From: Neorhizobium alkalisoli
GTDB lineage: Bacteria > Pseudomonadota > Alphaproteobacteria > Rhizobiales > Rhizobiaceae
Direction: 5' to 3'
Length of the DNA stretch: 64,000 nucleotides
Assembly (NCBI RefSeq): GCF_007829835.1
Contig: NZ_VIWP01000001.1
Coordinates: 620,001 to 684,000, forward strand
Position numbers and translations under genes: made by a program. Of this stretch, positions 1-7,976 are shown one piece after another (position 1 is the stretch's first letter; every line of letters begins with the position of its first letter). A model generated the notes under the pieces. That model had not been told where the DNA came from. It was given only the letters and a program-made list of their open reading frames with translations, and ran no database searches.

Positions 1-480
1 GAAACCGACCGAACCGACGCCATATTCCTTGATCACCTTCGGGTCGATCTGCTGCTTCGGCACGATCTTGAAGATCAGGTCGTAATCGATCTTCTGCAGA
101 AGGCCCTTTTTCATCGCCAGTTCCATCTGGGTGCCTTCGGCATCCAGCAGGTCCCATTCGACATTGCCGACATTTTCCATGACTTCGAGCTTGGCGATGT
201 CGGGTACGGAGGCTGTCGAGACGTTGACGCCGCTCACCTCGGAAAACGGCTTGAACCAGACTTCCTTCATCGCATCGGTCGAGGCACCGCCCCAGGTGCA
301 GACGACGACATCGCCGGAACCCTTCAGGAGCGACATGTCCTGCGCCAGAGCAGGCTTGATGCCGCCTGCAAGTGCGAGACCCGTGGCGCCCATCCCGGTG
401 AGAAAGCTGCGGCGGTCGAGTTCGATACCTGCGGTCTCCACCGGCTGAAAGGAATTCAATGCGTCATTTTCTTTCGTCAT
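1..480 (-). CDS. ABC transporter periplasmic binding protein (Pot/solute-binding family), 3' part cut by window edge
   Basis: The N-terminal 160 residues of a periplasmic solute receptor for a spermidine/putrescine-type ABC transporter. The protein starts with a Tat-type leader (D-R-R-S-F-L about 22 residues in, then an Ala/Gly-rich hydrophobic stretch ending near A-L-A-Q). The mature part (VVVCTWGG, then VGNVEWDLLDAEGTQM) aligns residue for residue with the product of the gene just upstream at 596-1666, so the two are tandem paralogues. GGAGA lies about 8 nt before the ATG. It is the last visible gene of the minus-strand transporter operon, 115 bp after its paralogue. The C-terminal part, including the ligand-contact half, is outside the window. 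The ligand is unknown; context suggests a nitrogen heterocycle or a cationic organic compound. Confidence 0.88.
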   Translation of the reverse strand, partial: MTKENDALNSFQPVETAGIELDRRSFLTGMGATGLALAGGIKPALAQDMSLLKGSGDVVVCTWGGASTDAMKEVWFKPFSEVSGVNVSTASVPDIAKLEVMENVGNVEWDLLDAEGTQMELAMKKGLLQKIDYDLIFKIVPKQQIDPKVIKEYGVGSVGF

Positions 481-595
481 GGGGATGATCTCCGGAAGGG
501 ATGGACGAGAAACTTTCGGCATGCCTTGACCCTGGCCGGCGCGACATCCGCACCGGCAAAGGCAGAAATTGCGGTTCAGAAAATGCGGTGCTGGT

Positions 596-1666
596 TCAGC
601 GGCTGCTCAGCCAGCTCAGCCAGCGGGTCTGGACTTCGGCATCATGCTCCAGCCACCACTGGGCATTGATCGTCAGGCTATTGGCCGAGTGTTCCGGCGT
701 GCCGGGCATTTTGGCGAGAAGCTCGTTCGGCAGGCCGTCATAGGCCGTCTTGTTGGCGACGCTGTAATAGGGAAACAGCTTGAGCGACGCCCGCTCGCCT
801 TCTGCCTGCGCCATCCAGGCCACCAGTTTCTGGGCGTCCTTGACGTTCGGCGCGCCTTTCGGGATCGTCCAGAAGGACTGTTCCATGATGCTCTGGTTGA
901 AGTTGATCGCCAGCGGCTCGCCCTTGTCGATCTGGGTGACCGTGCGACCAAGGCTCGATCCCATCAGATCGACTTCCTTGTTCTGGATCAGCACGTCCCA
1001 TTGCGAGGTCTTTTCGACCCAGAGATCGACGCTCGGGCCGAACTTTGCCAGCGCCTTGAAGGCCCGGTCGATATCAATCGGATAGATATCCTTCGGCGCC
1101 ACGCCATCGGCCATCAGCATGATTTCGAGCGTCGGCTTGGGGCGGGCATACAGGGCGCGGCGGCCCTTGAACTTGGTCTTGTCGAAAAACTCGGTCCAGT
1201 TGGCAGGACCGGTCTTGCCGATGCTTTCAGTGTTCCACGCCATGATCGTGCCGAACGCGATCGAGCCGATGCCGTATTTCGTCATCTGGGCCGGATCGAG
1301 CTGCTCCTTCGGCACCAGCTTGAACATCAGGTCGTAATCGATCGGCTCCAGCAGGTCGTCCTTCATGGCCTGCAGCATCTGCGCGCCTTCGAAATCGACC
1401 ACGTCCCATTCGACATTGCCGACCTGGTTCATGATCTTCAGCTTGGCGACGTCGGGAATGGAAGTGAAGGTGACATCAATGCCCGTCGCCTTGGGGAAAT
1501 CGCCATACCAGGCGGCATGCATCTTCTCGACCGTCGGGCCGCCCCAGTTGTTGACCACGAGCTTGCCGGTTCCCTTGAATTCGGCGGGCGCTTCCGCAGC
1601 ATGGAGGCCGATCGGCAATGACATTGCCAGTGCCACGAGGGCGGATAATCCAAATCTAGATTTCAT
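596..1666 (-). CDS. ABC transporter periplasmic binding protein, PotD-like (356 aa)
   Basis: Periplasmic receptor of the Pot-type transporter encoded at 1774-4730. It has a Sec-type signal peptide (MKSRFGLSALVALAMSLPIG, cleavage likely after HAA), followed by a solute-binding family 8-like fold with the typical VVNNWGG start, the central KFKGRRALYARPKPTLEIML segment and a DID-RAF-AL stretch shared with other Pot/Fbp receptors in this window. The full length of 356 residues is normal for the family. It follows the permease-ATPase fusion gene by 107 bp and precedes a Tat-exported paralogue, so one transporter seems to be served by two receptors delivered by different export routes. The substrate cannot be read from the sequence. 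The receptor is confidently assigned; ligand class is inference. Confidence 0.92.
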   Translation of the reverse strand: MKSRFGLSALVALAMSLPIGLHAAEAPAEFKGTGKLVVNNWGGPTVEKMHAAWYGDFPKATGIDVTFTSIPDVAKLKIMNQVGNVEWDVVDFEGAQMLQAMKDDLLEPIDYDLMFKLVPKEQLDPAQMTKYGIGSIAFGTIMAWNTESIGKTGPANWTEFFDKTKFKGRRALYARPKPTLEIMLMADGVAPKDIYPIDIDRAFKALAKFGPSVDLWVEKTSQWDVLIQNKEVDLMGSSLGRTVTQIDKGEPLAINFNQSIMEQSFWTIPKGAPNVKDAQKLVAWMAQAEGERASLKLFPYYSVANKTAYDGLPNELLAKMPGTPEHSANSLTINAQWWLEHDAEVQTRWLSWLSSR

Positions 1667-1773
1667 CGGTCTCTCCTGTTGGAAACATTGGCCCGGTGGA
1701 CGTGCTTGGGAGGCGTTCTGGGCGGTTGGGTGAATTCGGTTTTCTGCCTGCTTGATCGAGACGGCTTTGGCCG

Positions 1774-3801
1774 TCAGTGGGTCATGAAGTGTGCGGTCTC
1801 CGGAGCCCAGAACAGGCGGCGGATGGCGCCCTGTTCGGGAATGTCGATCGTGCCATCCAGCGGCCGCGTCACAATGAGTGTGCCGTAGGCCGTCGCGAAC
1901 TGCATATGCAGGAGGCTACCGAGGAAGCGGGCATTGGTGAGCGTGCCTTCGATCGCCCAGTCCGGCGCCGGCTGGCCGGGCGCTGCAAGCCGCACCGTCT
2001 CCGGCCGCACGCAGAGGATCGCCGTATCCGAGCGCGCTTCGACCATCGGAAAGGCCCGGTCGCCGCATGTCAGGCTGTTGCCATTGGCGACACCGTGGAA
2101 GAGGTTGGACTCGCCGAAGAAGTTGGCGACAAAGCTGTTCTGCGGCTTGAGGTAGAGATCGCGCGGCGTGGCGACCTGCTGGACGCGGCCTTCATTGATG
2201 ACGGCGACGCGGTCAGACATGTTGAGCGCCTCTTCCTGGTCATGGGTGACGAAGATCACCGTCTGGCCAAGGCTCTGTTGCAGGCTGCGGATCTCGCGCT
2301 GCATGTCGACACGCAGATTGCGGTCAAGTGCCGAAAGCGGTTCGTCCATCAGAAGCGCACGCGGACCGAAGGAAATGGCGCGGGCAAGCGCGATACGCTG
2401 CTGCTGGCCGCCGGAAAGCTGTGCGATGCGGCGCTCGGCAAAATCCTGCATATGGACGCGTTCCAGCGCCCATTTCACCTTGGCCTGCTGCTCGGCTTTC
2501 GAGACGCCGCGGGCCCGCAGCGGATAGGCAACGTTCTGCGCCACGGTCATATGCGGGAAAAGCGCATAGGACTGGAAAACGACGCCGATATCGCGCTGGT
2601 GCGGCGGCACGCGGGAAATGTCGCGCTTGCCAAGCATCAGGCGGCCGGCATCGGGCGAGATGAAACCGGCAACCAGCATCAGAAGCGTGGTCTTGCCCGA
2701 ACCCGAAGGGCCGAGAATGGTCAGGAATTCGCCCGGCTTGACGGAAAAATTCGCCTCTTCCACGACGACCTTGTCGCCGTAGAACTTGCTCATGTGCTGG
2801 AAGTCGATGCCATAGCCATGCTGTTCGCCGGCCTTGGCAGGCCCCGGTTCTGCGGAGGGGAGGATGGCGGGCGTGCCGACGGGCGGAGCAGTTTTCAGTG
2901 CGACGTTCATGGGCATGGATCCATTGGCAGGGAGGTCAACGGCGGGCGAGGTTTTTGTATTGGCGGCAGCAGCGGCGAGCGTTTTGGCACGGCTGGCGAG
3001 GACGCCGGTGCGGGCGGCTTTCCGGATGTTCCAGCCGGCAAAGGCCACAAGCACGAGGAAGAGCTGGACGGAGGCAATCGAGGTAATGGTCTTGTCGAGG
3101 CCGTTCTGGCTCAGCCCATCCCAGACCTTTCGAGGCAGGGTCTCGAAACGCGGACTCGAGAGGAATTGCGCCAGAACCACTTCATCGAAAGAGAAAACGA
3201 AGGAGAAGATCGCGGCGGCAATGATGGCCGGCACGAGCAGCGGCAGAATGACTTCGAACAGCGTGCGGATCTGGGTCGCACCGAGCGAGGCAGACGCCCG
3301 CTCATAGGCCGGATCGAGGCTCGCAAGGCGGGACATGACCGGCATGACGACGAAGGGCAGAACGACGATGGCATGGGCGATCGCCAGCGCCCACATCGAA
3401 CCAAGCAGACCGTTGCGGGCAAAAACGATATAGAGGCCGACCGAGATCACCATCAGCGGCACGATCATCGGCGCGATGAAGAACATTTTCAGGAATTTCG
3501 AGATCGCCTTGTTCTCTATGCGCGACATGCCGATCGCGGCAGCCGTGCCTGTGACAGTCGCCAACAGCGTGGCAAGGGCTGCCACCTGCAGCGAAAGAAG
3601 GGCATCGCGGCCCCAGCGGGGATCGTCGACGAGGTTATAATACCATTCGAGCGACAGTTCCTTGGGCGGGAAGACGATGGCGCTGCCGGCGCCAAAACTG
3701 ATCGGAACGATCATGATCACAGGCAGAATGATGATGACGAGCATCACCCAGCCATAGGCTTTCAGGGCGCGGGCGGCATTGCCCTGGACGAGCAGTTCCA
3801 T
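1774..3801 (-). CDS. Fused ABC permease-ATPase (PotC-PotA in one chain, about 675 aa)
   Basis: One polypeptide carries an inner-membrane permease half (residues about 1-262, six hydrophobic segments, EAA loop near 168-190 ending in ILPLL), a low-complexity Ala/Pro/Thr linker (about 265-330) and a complete ABC ATPase (Walker A GPSGSGKTT near 365, LSGGQQQR near 463, Walker B LLMDEP near 484, H-loop His near 521, TOBE-like tail). Pot, Fbp and Sfu systems normally encode these as two proteins. The reading frame is open throughout and no ribosome site precedes the internal Met codons in the linker, so I read it as a true fusion. The start overlaps the previous permease stop in a TGATG arrangement (GTG at 3804 or ATG at 3801). 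With the 309-aa permease it would form the translocation core for the tandem receptors. Confidence 0.9.
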   Translation of the reverse strand: MELLVQGNAARALKAYGWVMLVIIILPVIMIVPISFGAGSAIVFPPKELSLEWYYNLVDDPRWGRDALLSLQVAALATLLATVTGTAAAIGMSRIENKAISKFLKMFFIAPMIVPLMVISVGLYIVFARNGLLGSMWALAIAHAIVVLPFVVMPVMSRLASLDPAYERASASLGATQIRTLFEVILPLLVPAIIAAAIFSFVFSFDEVVLAQFLSSPRFETLPRKVWDGLSQNGLDKTITSIASVQLFLVLVAFAGWNIRKAARTGVLASRAKTLAAAAANTKTSPAVDLPANGSMPMNVALKTAPPVGTPAILPSAEPGPAKAGEQHGYGIDFQHMSKFYGDKVVVEEANFSVKPGEFLTILGPSGSGKTTLLMLVAGFISPDAGRLMLGKRDISRVPPHQRDIGVVFQSYALFPHMTVAQNVAYPLRARGVSKAEQQAKVKWALERVHMQDFAERRIAQLSGGQQQRIALARAISFGPRALLMDEPLSALDRNLRVDMQREIRSLQQSLGQTVIFVTHDQEEALNMSDRVAVINEGRVQQVATPRDLYLKPQNSFVANFFGESNLFHGVANGNSLTCGDRAFPMVEARSDTAILCVRPETVRLAAPGQPAPDWAIEGTLTNARFLGSLLHMQFATAYGTLIVTRPLDGTIDIPEQGAIRRLFWAPETAHFMTH

Positions 3802-4730
3802 CACTTGCCTCCCTTGTCATAGATGCGGTCGATACCGGCGATGCGGTCGTAGAGAAAAAGCAGGCCAAGGCAGAAGACGAGCAGGACCATGGATGTGGCC
3901 GCCGCGAGCTGCAGATTGCCGAGCTGCTGGATCTGGTCGCGGATCGCCATGACGATGGTCGGCGCGCGCCCGCCGCCGAGAATGGCCGGCGTTATGAAGA
4001 AGCCGAAGGCGAGCGTGAAGACCAGCATCGAGCCGGCGACGAGGCCCGGAAGGCTGAGCGGCACGTAGATATCGCGAAAGACTTTGGCCGGGCTCGCGCC
4101 GAGGCTGAGGCCTGCCCGGACATAGGCCGGATCGATCGCCTTCATGGCCGGGATCAGGGTCAGGACCATGAAGGGCAGAAGGATATGAACCATGCCGATA
4201 TAGGCGCCGAGCTTGTTGTAGACGAGTTCCAGAGGGCTATCGATGACGCCGATGCCGACCAGAAAATTGTTGATGATGCCGCGCCGCTGCAGGATGATGA
4301 TCCAGGCGAAGGTTCTGGCGAGAAAGCTCAGCCACAGCGTGATGAACAGCACGACGCCCATCCAGGCGGCAAAACGCGAGCTGACATTAACCATCAGATA
4401 GGCGAGCGGATAGGCGAGAAGTGCGCAGAGCACGGTGGTGATGAATGCCAGCTGCAGCGTAAACATCAGCAGCTTCAGATAGACCGGCTGCATCAGGTCG
4501 ATATAGCCCTGGACCGAAAAGCCCGTCTTCGAGCCGCCGCCAAAGCTCATCCAGAGCAGGACGAGCAGTGGCATGACGAAAACCCCGATCATGGCGACGG
4601 TCGGCAGCGCCATCAGCGACACGGTCAGGCCGCGCTGTTGTCTCTGCCAGGCCGTCAGGGTCACGCTCGGCGCACCCGGCATGAGCCTTTTGCCCTTTTC
4701 TGCAGTTTCTGATGCGTCGATCGGGGTCAT
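3801..4730 (-). CDS. ABC transporter permease, PotB-like (309 aa)
   Basis: Inner-membrane permease of a spermidine/putrescine-type uptake system. After a 28-residue cytosolic lead it shows six membrane segments and the EAA cytoplasmic loop (YVRAGLSLGASPAKVF...LPLSLPG near residues 193-220) that docks on the ATPase. AGGAGAGGCG directly before the ATG is a strong ribosome site. It overlaps the start of the permease-ATPase fusion gene, implying translational coupling, and lies 119 bp downstream of the dioxygenase gene, with a GC-rich hairpin and three TTTCAGGC repeats between them. It probably pairs with the permease half of the fusion protein as the heterodimeric channel. Confidence 0.93.
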   Translation of the reverse strand: MTPIDASETAEKGKRLMPGAPSVTLTAWQRQQRGLTVSLMALPTVAMIGVFVMPLLVLLWMSFGGGSKTGFSVQGYIDLMQPVYLKLLMFTLQLAFITTVLCALLAYPLAYLMVNVSSRFAAWMGVVLFITLWLSFLARTFAWIIILQRRGIINNFLVGIGVIDSPLELVYNKLGAYIGMVHILLPFMVLTLIPAMKAIDPAYVRAGLSLGASPAKVFRDIYVPLSLPGLVAGSMLVFTLAFGFFITPAILGGGRAPTIVMAIRDQIQQLGNLQLAAATSMVLLVFCLGLLFLYDRIAGIDRIYDKGGK

Positions 4731-4822
4731 CGCCTCTCCTGTATTCTCCGCCGGTCCGGCTCGGGCTTTCAGGCCCGGATGAAAGACGCGGCTAAATTTC
4801 AGGCCCAGATTTCAGGCATGAA

Positions 4823-4842
4823 CGGCCCCCGGCAGGGGGCCG
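4823..4842 (-). terminator. GC-rich hairpin after the dioxygenase gene
   Basis: An 8-bp perfect stem (CGGCCCCC / GGGGGCCG) with a GGCA (plus-strand) loop, 8 bp past the dioxygenase stop. No T-tract follows on the minus strand, so it may act as an RNA-stabilising or partially terminating element between the enzyme genes and the transporter genes, not a full terminator. Confidence 0.5.
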
Positions 4843-4849
4843 GAACGGT

Positions 4850-5884
4850 TCAGACAGCCATTTCGGGAATGGCGATGCGGCCCTTGTCGACGATGGTGAC
4901 ATTGTCGAGCGACAGCGAGGTTTTGCGGAGCGGGATATCCATGTGACACATCGTGTCGTTCTTGCCGCCAAGCTCGGTATTCGGGCCGGTGGAGAACAGG
5001 ACATTGCCGTAATAGCTCAGCGAGTTGACGCTGATTTCCTGGGTGCGGGTGCGGGTAATCGCCCGGTGGAACCATGTCGCGGTGTTGAGCAGGCCCCAGC
5101 CGATATGGCTGATCGCATAGGCACGCGGGTCCCTAAAACTCTCCATGTAATCGCGCAGCAGCGGCGCATCCATGCCGTCGCCTTCGATGTCGGTGACGAA
5201 ACCGTCCTTGATGGTGAGCTTGACCGGGCTTTCGATCATCCGCTGGAAAGCGGTGACGGTGTCGCCCGGCATGATCATCACGGTGCCGTTGACCTTGCCG
5301 TCGGTGGCCTGGCTCAGCACCTGGCCAGTGCCCATATGGTCCCAGCGGCCGGGCGTGTCGGTGTAACCATACTGGGTCATCACCCGGTAACCGCCCATTT
5401 CATAGGTGACGTCGGTGCCGACATCGGACCAGATGCGAAGCGTCTTTGCCTTTTCCAGCAGCTTTTCGCCGTATTCGATGCGCCGGCGCAGATCGGTATT
5501 CGGAAAGTTCTGGGCAAGCACGTCATAGGGTTCGCGGACGAACAGCATGCGGGCGCCGGCTTCGCAGATCTCGTCCTGTTCGGGCGAAAACAGCGTGCCC
5601 ATCACGTCGACGATCAGATCGGCCTTCTTGAGCGCCTCGATCACCGGCCGGTTGCCGGCAATCGCGGTCTTGCCCGTCGTCTGCCGGGCCGAACGCTTTT
5701 CGCGCAAAGGCACAGTGATCTGGAAGGGCGTCGCACCCAGATCGCGCGCGGCCAGCATGAAGGCCTGGGCGTAATCGGCGCGAATATCGTCCTCGCAGAG
5801 GATGATCACCGTCTCTTCCGGCTTCATCGCGCAGAGTTTGAGCTGTTCGGTGAACAATTTCACCATTTCATGTTGCGTAGGCAT
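4850..5884 (-). CDS. NicX-like 2,5-dihydroxypyridine 5,6-dioxygenase family (M29-aminopeptidase fold), 344 aa
   Basis: Probable Fe(II)-dependent extradiol-type ring-cleaving dioxygenase of the NicX family, which opens 2,5-dihydroxypyridine to N-formylmaleamate in nicotinate catabolism. The family signature is extensive: YGYTDTPGRWDHMGTG, ISHIGWGL, NVLFSTGPNTELGGK and CHMDIPLR. The His in SHIGWG and the His and Asp in CHMDIPL match the iron ligands known for NicX. Length agrees with NicX (about 350). The ATG at 5884 has AAGGGA 9 nt upstream; an in-frame start at 5914 would overlap the previous gene and has no such site. It follows the flavin monooxygenase gene by 13 bp, so the two likely act in sequence: hydroxylation, then ring opening. 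The exact ring substrate is inferred; a plain M29 aminopeptidase is the less likely alternative. Confidence 0.82.
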   Translation of the reverse strand: MPTQHEMVKLFTEQLKLCAMKPEETVIILCEDDIRADYAQAFMLAARDLGATPFQITVPLREKRSARQTTGKTAIAGNRPVIEALKKADLIVDVMGTLFSPEQDEICEAGARMLFVREPYDVLAQNFPNTDLRRRIEYGEKLLEKAKTLRIWSDVGTDVTYEMGGYRVMTQYGYTDTPGRWDHMGTGQVLSQATDGKVNGTVMIMPGDTVTAFQRMIESPVKLTIKDGFVTDIEGDGMDAPLLRDYMESFRDPRAYAISHIGWGLLNTATWFHRAITRTRTQEISVNSLSYYGNVLFSTGPNTELGGKNDTMCHMDIPLRKTSLSLDNVTIVDKGRIAIPEMAV

Positions 5885-5897
5885 GGTGTGAAATCCC

Positions 5898-7373
5898 TTA
5901 GTCGAGCTCGGCAATCTTCTTCAGATCCGCGACCATGGCGGAGGTATCGAATTCGGCGACGAGGCGTTCGCGCATGCGGGGCGCCGGGCTGGCATTGACG
6001 TTCTCGAACAGCGCCACGCGGCCGGCGAGCGACGAGCAGGTCAGATCCCAGATGAAGTTCATCAGCTTCTCCTTCTGCATGCCGGTCACACCCTTGCCTG
6101 GCAGGAGCTCTGCAAGATCCGGGCCAATGTCGGGATTTTCGAAGGCGGCCTTGCCGAAGCGCATGACGAGGCCCTGACCGCACATTTCCTGCAGGACATG
6201 GATGATGTGCGGATAGTTGCGGATGGCGTAGAGGCGGCCGGTGGTGATCATCATCACGTCCGGGCACATGACGCCGCTCTCGTTGATCTCGGCATTGGCC
6301 TCGGCCGCGAGGATGAAGGCTTCGAGCGTACGGTTATATTCGATGATCTCGGCCAGCATGGCGCGGACGCCGGGGATCTGGCCGGTGCCGAGCACTTCCG
6401 TCACCATTTTCGCGCAGGCGACGAAGACTTCCGACTTCACCTTGAGGCGGGTCAGCACGTGGTAATGGGCAAACAGCGTCGCCTTGCCGGAAATTGCCGA
6501 GACGTGTTCGTTGCCGAGGTTGAAGATACGGTCCTTCGGAACGAAGACATCCTTGAAGATGACGAGCTGGTCGGCTTCCTCCCCCTTGTAGCCAAGCGGA
6601 TGATCGAACGGATCGGCGCCCGGATTGGAGAGCATTTCGCGGCTGACGAGCTTGATGCCGTCGGAATTGATCGGCACCGCGCCCCAGATCGCGGCTTCCG
6701 CCGGCGTGCCGGGATAGGCAAGGTTGGAGAAGAAGATCTCGTTGGTCTGCGCCGCGATCGAACCGACCGACTTGGCGCCGGAAATATAGACGCCGTCCTT
6801 TTCAACGCGCTTGACGCGCAGCAGCGAGGCGGCCTGGGCGAGCGGCGAGGAACGGTCGTTCTGCGGGCCGGTCAGGCTTTCAGCGCAGGTGATCGAGTTC
6901 ATCCGGCCGAATTCGACGTAACGCTGGACGTTTTCGACGAAATCCGGCTGGCATTCCGGAAAGGCCGACTTGAAATCCTTGAACAGATGCAGATGCGCCA
7001 GGATGCCGACGGCAAGCGTGGGGCCGAGATCCGGCGGGCGGCCGAAGGTGCCGACCGTCTTGCGGGATGTGTATTCCATCATCATCCGCCGGCCGATCAT
7101 CTCTTCCTTCGTTTCCGGCACCTGCCAGGAACGACCGGTGACGAGGCCTGACTTCTTGTCGAGAACCGTGGTCGCCTCGGCATATTCCTCGGTGAACTGA
7201 TCGTCGAACATCGACGCCATCAGCTCGACGCCGGCGGCCAACGCCGGCTCGTCCATCACCTTGGCGACCTTGGCGCCGTTCACCCAGAGCTGACGGCCGT
7301 CATCGAGCGAGGCCTTGAATTCCTCGCCGGTCTTCAGCGCGTGTTTGGGAATGATTGTCGTCATCGTGTTCAT
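5898..7373 (-). CDS. HpaB-family FADH2-dependent aromatic/heteroaromatic hydroxylase, oxygenase component (491 aa)
   Basis: Large component of a two-component flavin monooxygenase related to 4-hydroxyphenylacetate 3-hydroxylase (HpaB). It uses FADH2 from a separate reductase, here probably the HpaC-like protein at 8722-9258. The acyl-CoA-dehydrogenase-like fold is evident from FGRPPDLGPTLAVGIL, NSITCAESLTGPQNDRSS, EIFFSNLAYPG, the DPFDHPLGYKGEEADQLVIFKDVF region (given in pieces) and the C-terminal RNYPHIIHVLQEMCGQGLV stretch. The ATG at 7373 is preceded by ACGGAAG; a longer frame reaching 7547 would begin inside the operator region and lacks family homology. It is the first gene of the minus-strand operon. 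Linkage to the NicX-like gene suggests the substrate is a hydroxypyridine and not a phenol, but that is inference. Confidence 0.88.
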   Translation of the reverse strand: MNTMTTIIPKHALKTGEEFKASLDDGRQLWVNGAKVAKVMDEPALAAGVELMASMFDDQFTEEYAEATTVLDKKSGLVTGRSWQVPETKEEMIGRRMMMEYTSRKTVGTFGRPPDLGPTLAVGILAHLHLFKDFKSAFPECQPDFVENVQRYVEFGRMNSITCAESLTGPQNDRSSPLAQAASLLRVKRVEKDGVYISGAKSVGSIAAQTNEIFFSNLAYPGTPAEAAIWGAVPINSDGIKLVSREMLSNPGADPFDHPLGYKGEEADQLVIFKDVFVPKDRIFNLGNEHVSAISGKATLFAHYHVLTRLKVKSEVFVACAKMVTEVLGTGQIPGVRAMLAEIIEYNRTLEAFILAAEANAEINESGVMCPDVMMITTGRLYAIRNYPHIIHVLQEMCGQGLVMRFGKAAFENPDIGPDLAELLPGKGVTGMQKEKLMNFIWDLTCSSLAGRVALFENVNASPAPRMRERLVAEFDTSAMVADLKKIAELD

Positions 7374-7672
7374 ATCTGACTTCCGTCTTCTTCCGGATCC
7401 CGCCGCAGGGTCATGCGGGCAGGATGGGCGCACAGGTTTCCTGGCCGAGCCGGGTGTCCGGATCGGGCAAAAGCGTCGGGCTGTATTCGCAGCATTCGCG
7501 CTGGATCTATTTCCAGGGATGAATTTGGTCGCACTTGGTTGCTGCAATCGGACAACGCAACCAAATGCGCAACCGTCACATAACCTTTATCGAAAGCTAG
7601 ACTTTGGTTGAGCGGCTGGCAAGCGAAACTTTTCGGTTTTTTTCCTGTTTTTCGCATCCGCAGCATAAATTA

Positions 7673-7685
7673 CGATAGTCTATCG
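7673..7685. promoter_or_regulatory. Perfect palindrome CGATAG-T-CTATCG
   Basis: A 13-bp perfect dyad in the AT-rich middle of the divergent control region, unrelated in sequence to the GCAACCAA repeats. It could bind a second regulator or a dimer of the GntR protein; nothing in the sequence decides this. Confidence 0.4.
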
Positions 7686-7796
7686 ACTGATAATATGTTG
7701 TTTTGTAATGATATTTCTGAATAATTTTTCTGTGAAAAAAATTTGAGCAACCAAAGAAGTGATCATTTTATAGGCGCAACCAATATAAATTGGTTC

Positions 7797-7820
7797 GCAA
7801 CCAAGATCGCAACCAAGATC
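7797..7820. repeat. Tandem 12-bp direct repeat (GCAACCAAGATC x2)
   Basis: Two exact head-to-tail copies of GCAACCAAGATC (7797-7808 and 7809-7820), part of the larger octamer cluster. The same 12-bp spacing occurs between the repeats at 7557 and 7569, which points to side-by-side protein binding about one helical turn apart and not to chance. Confidence 0.75.
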
Positions 7821-7976
7821 CGGTCTGGACATCTGGTTGCTTCAACCATATACATTGGAGCGCATAACAAACCAGAACGGCCGCCAATGCAGCGGCCGGA
7901 TAACAGGCACAGTTTTTCGGGTGGAAGCCGGAGACGATATCCGAGGCGTTCCAGCCGAAAAATCTGGAGGAGCACC

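Larger units (their letters stand above)
7374..7976. promoter_or_regulatory. 603-bp divergent control region (no gene), packed with GCAACCAA-type repeats
   Basis: Non-coding region between the HpaB-type gene (minus) and the GntR gene (plus). It holds two clusters of an octamer: exact GCAACCAA or its complement at 7535, 7557, 7747, 7776, 7797 and 7809, and near copies at 7525, 7569, 7604, 7790, 7834 and 7843. Some pair into dyads: GCAACCAA at 7776-7783 with TTGGTT at 7790-7795, and TGGTTG-CTT-CAACCA at 7834-7848. Between the clusters lie an AT-rich tract (about 7665-7745), the likely promoter core, and a perfect palindrome at 7673-7685. The arrangement is what a regulator with a short half-site binding at many positions would need; the adjacent GntR protein is the obvious candidate. 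Confidence 0.8.

Noticed and set aside
1760..1775. GACGGC-TTTG-GCCGTC hairpin at the end of the fusion gene as a terminator
   Set aside because: Overlaps the stop codon, six-bp stem, no T-tract; receptor genes downstream appear to belong to the same operon.
2900..2960. Separate start for the ATPase within the fusion gene linker
   Set aside because: Met codons exist but no ribosome-binding sequence precedes them, and the frame runs on without a stop from the permease.
1777..3822. 681-codon open frame on the plus strand opposite the permease-ATPase fusion
   Set aside because: Arg/His/Asp-rich translation with no domain, no ribosome site, exactly opposite a gene with all ABC motifs; a mirror frame caused by GC-rich codon use.
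4767..4817. Three TTTCAGGC direct repeats (4767, 4797, 4810) as an operator
   Set aside because: Irregular 30- and 13-bp spacing within an operon-internal gap; too little to support a regulatory call.
7374..7547. N-terminal extension of the HpaB-type protein to an upstream start
   Set aside because: Translation shows no homology and would overlap the operator repeats; ATG at 7373 has a ribosome site and begins the family sequence.
7797..7820. CRISPR-like tandem repeat
   Set aside because: Units are 12 bp and directly adjacent without spacers, and no cas gene is present; it fits operator repeats.
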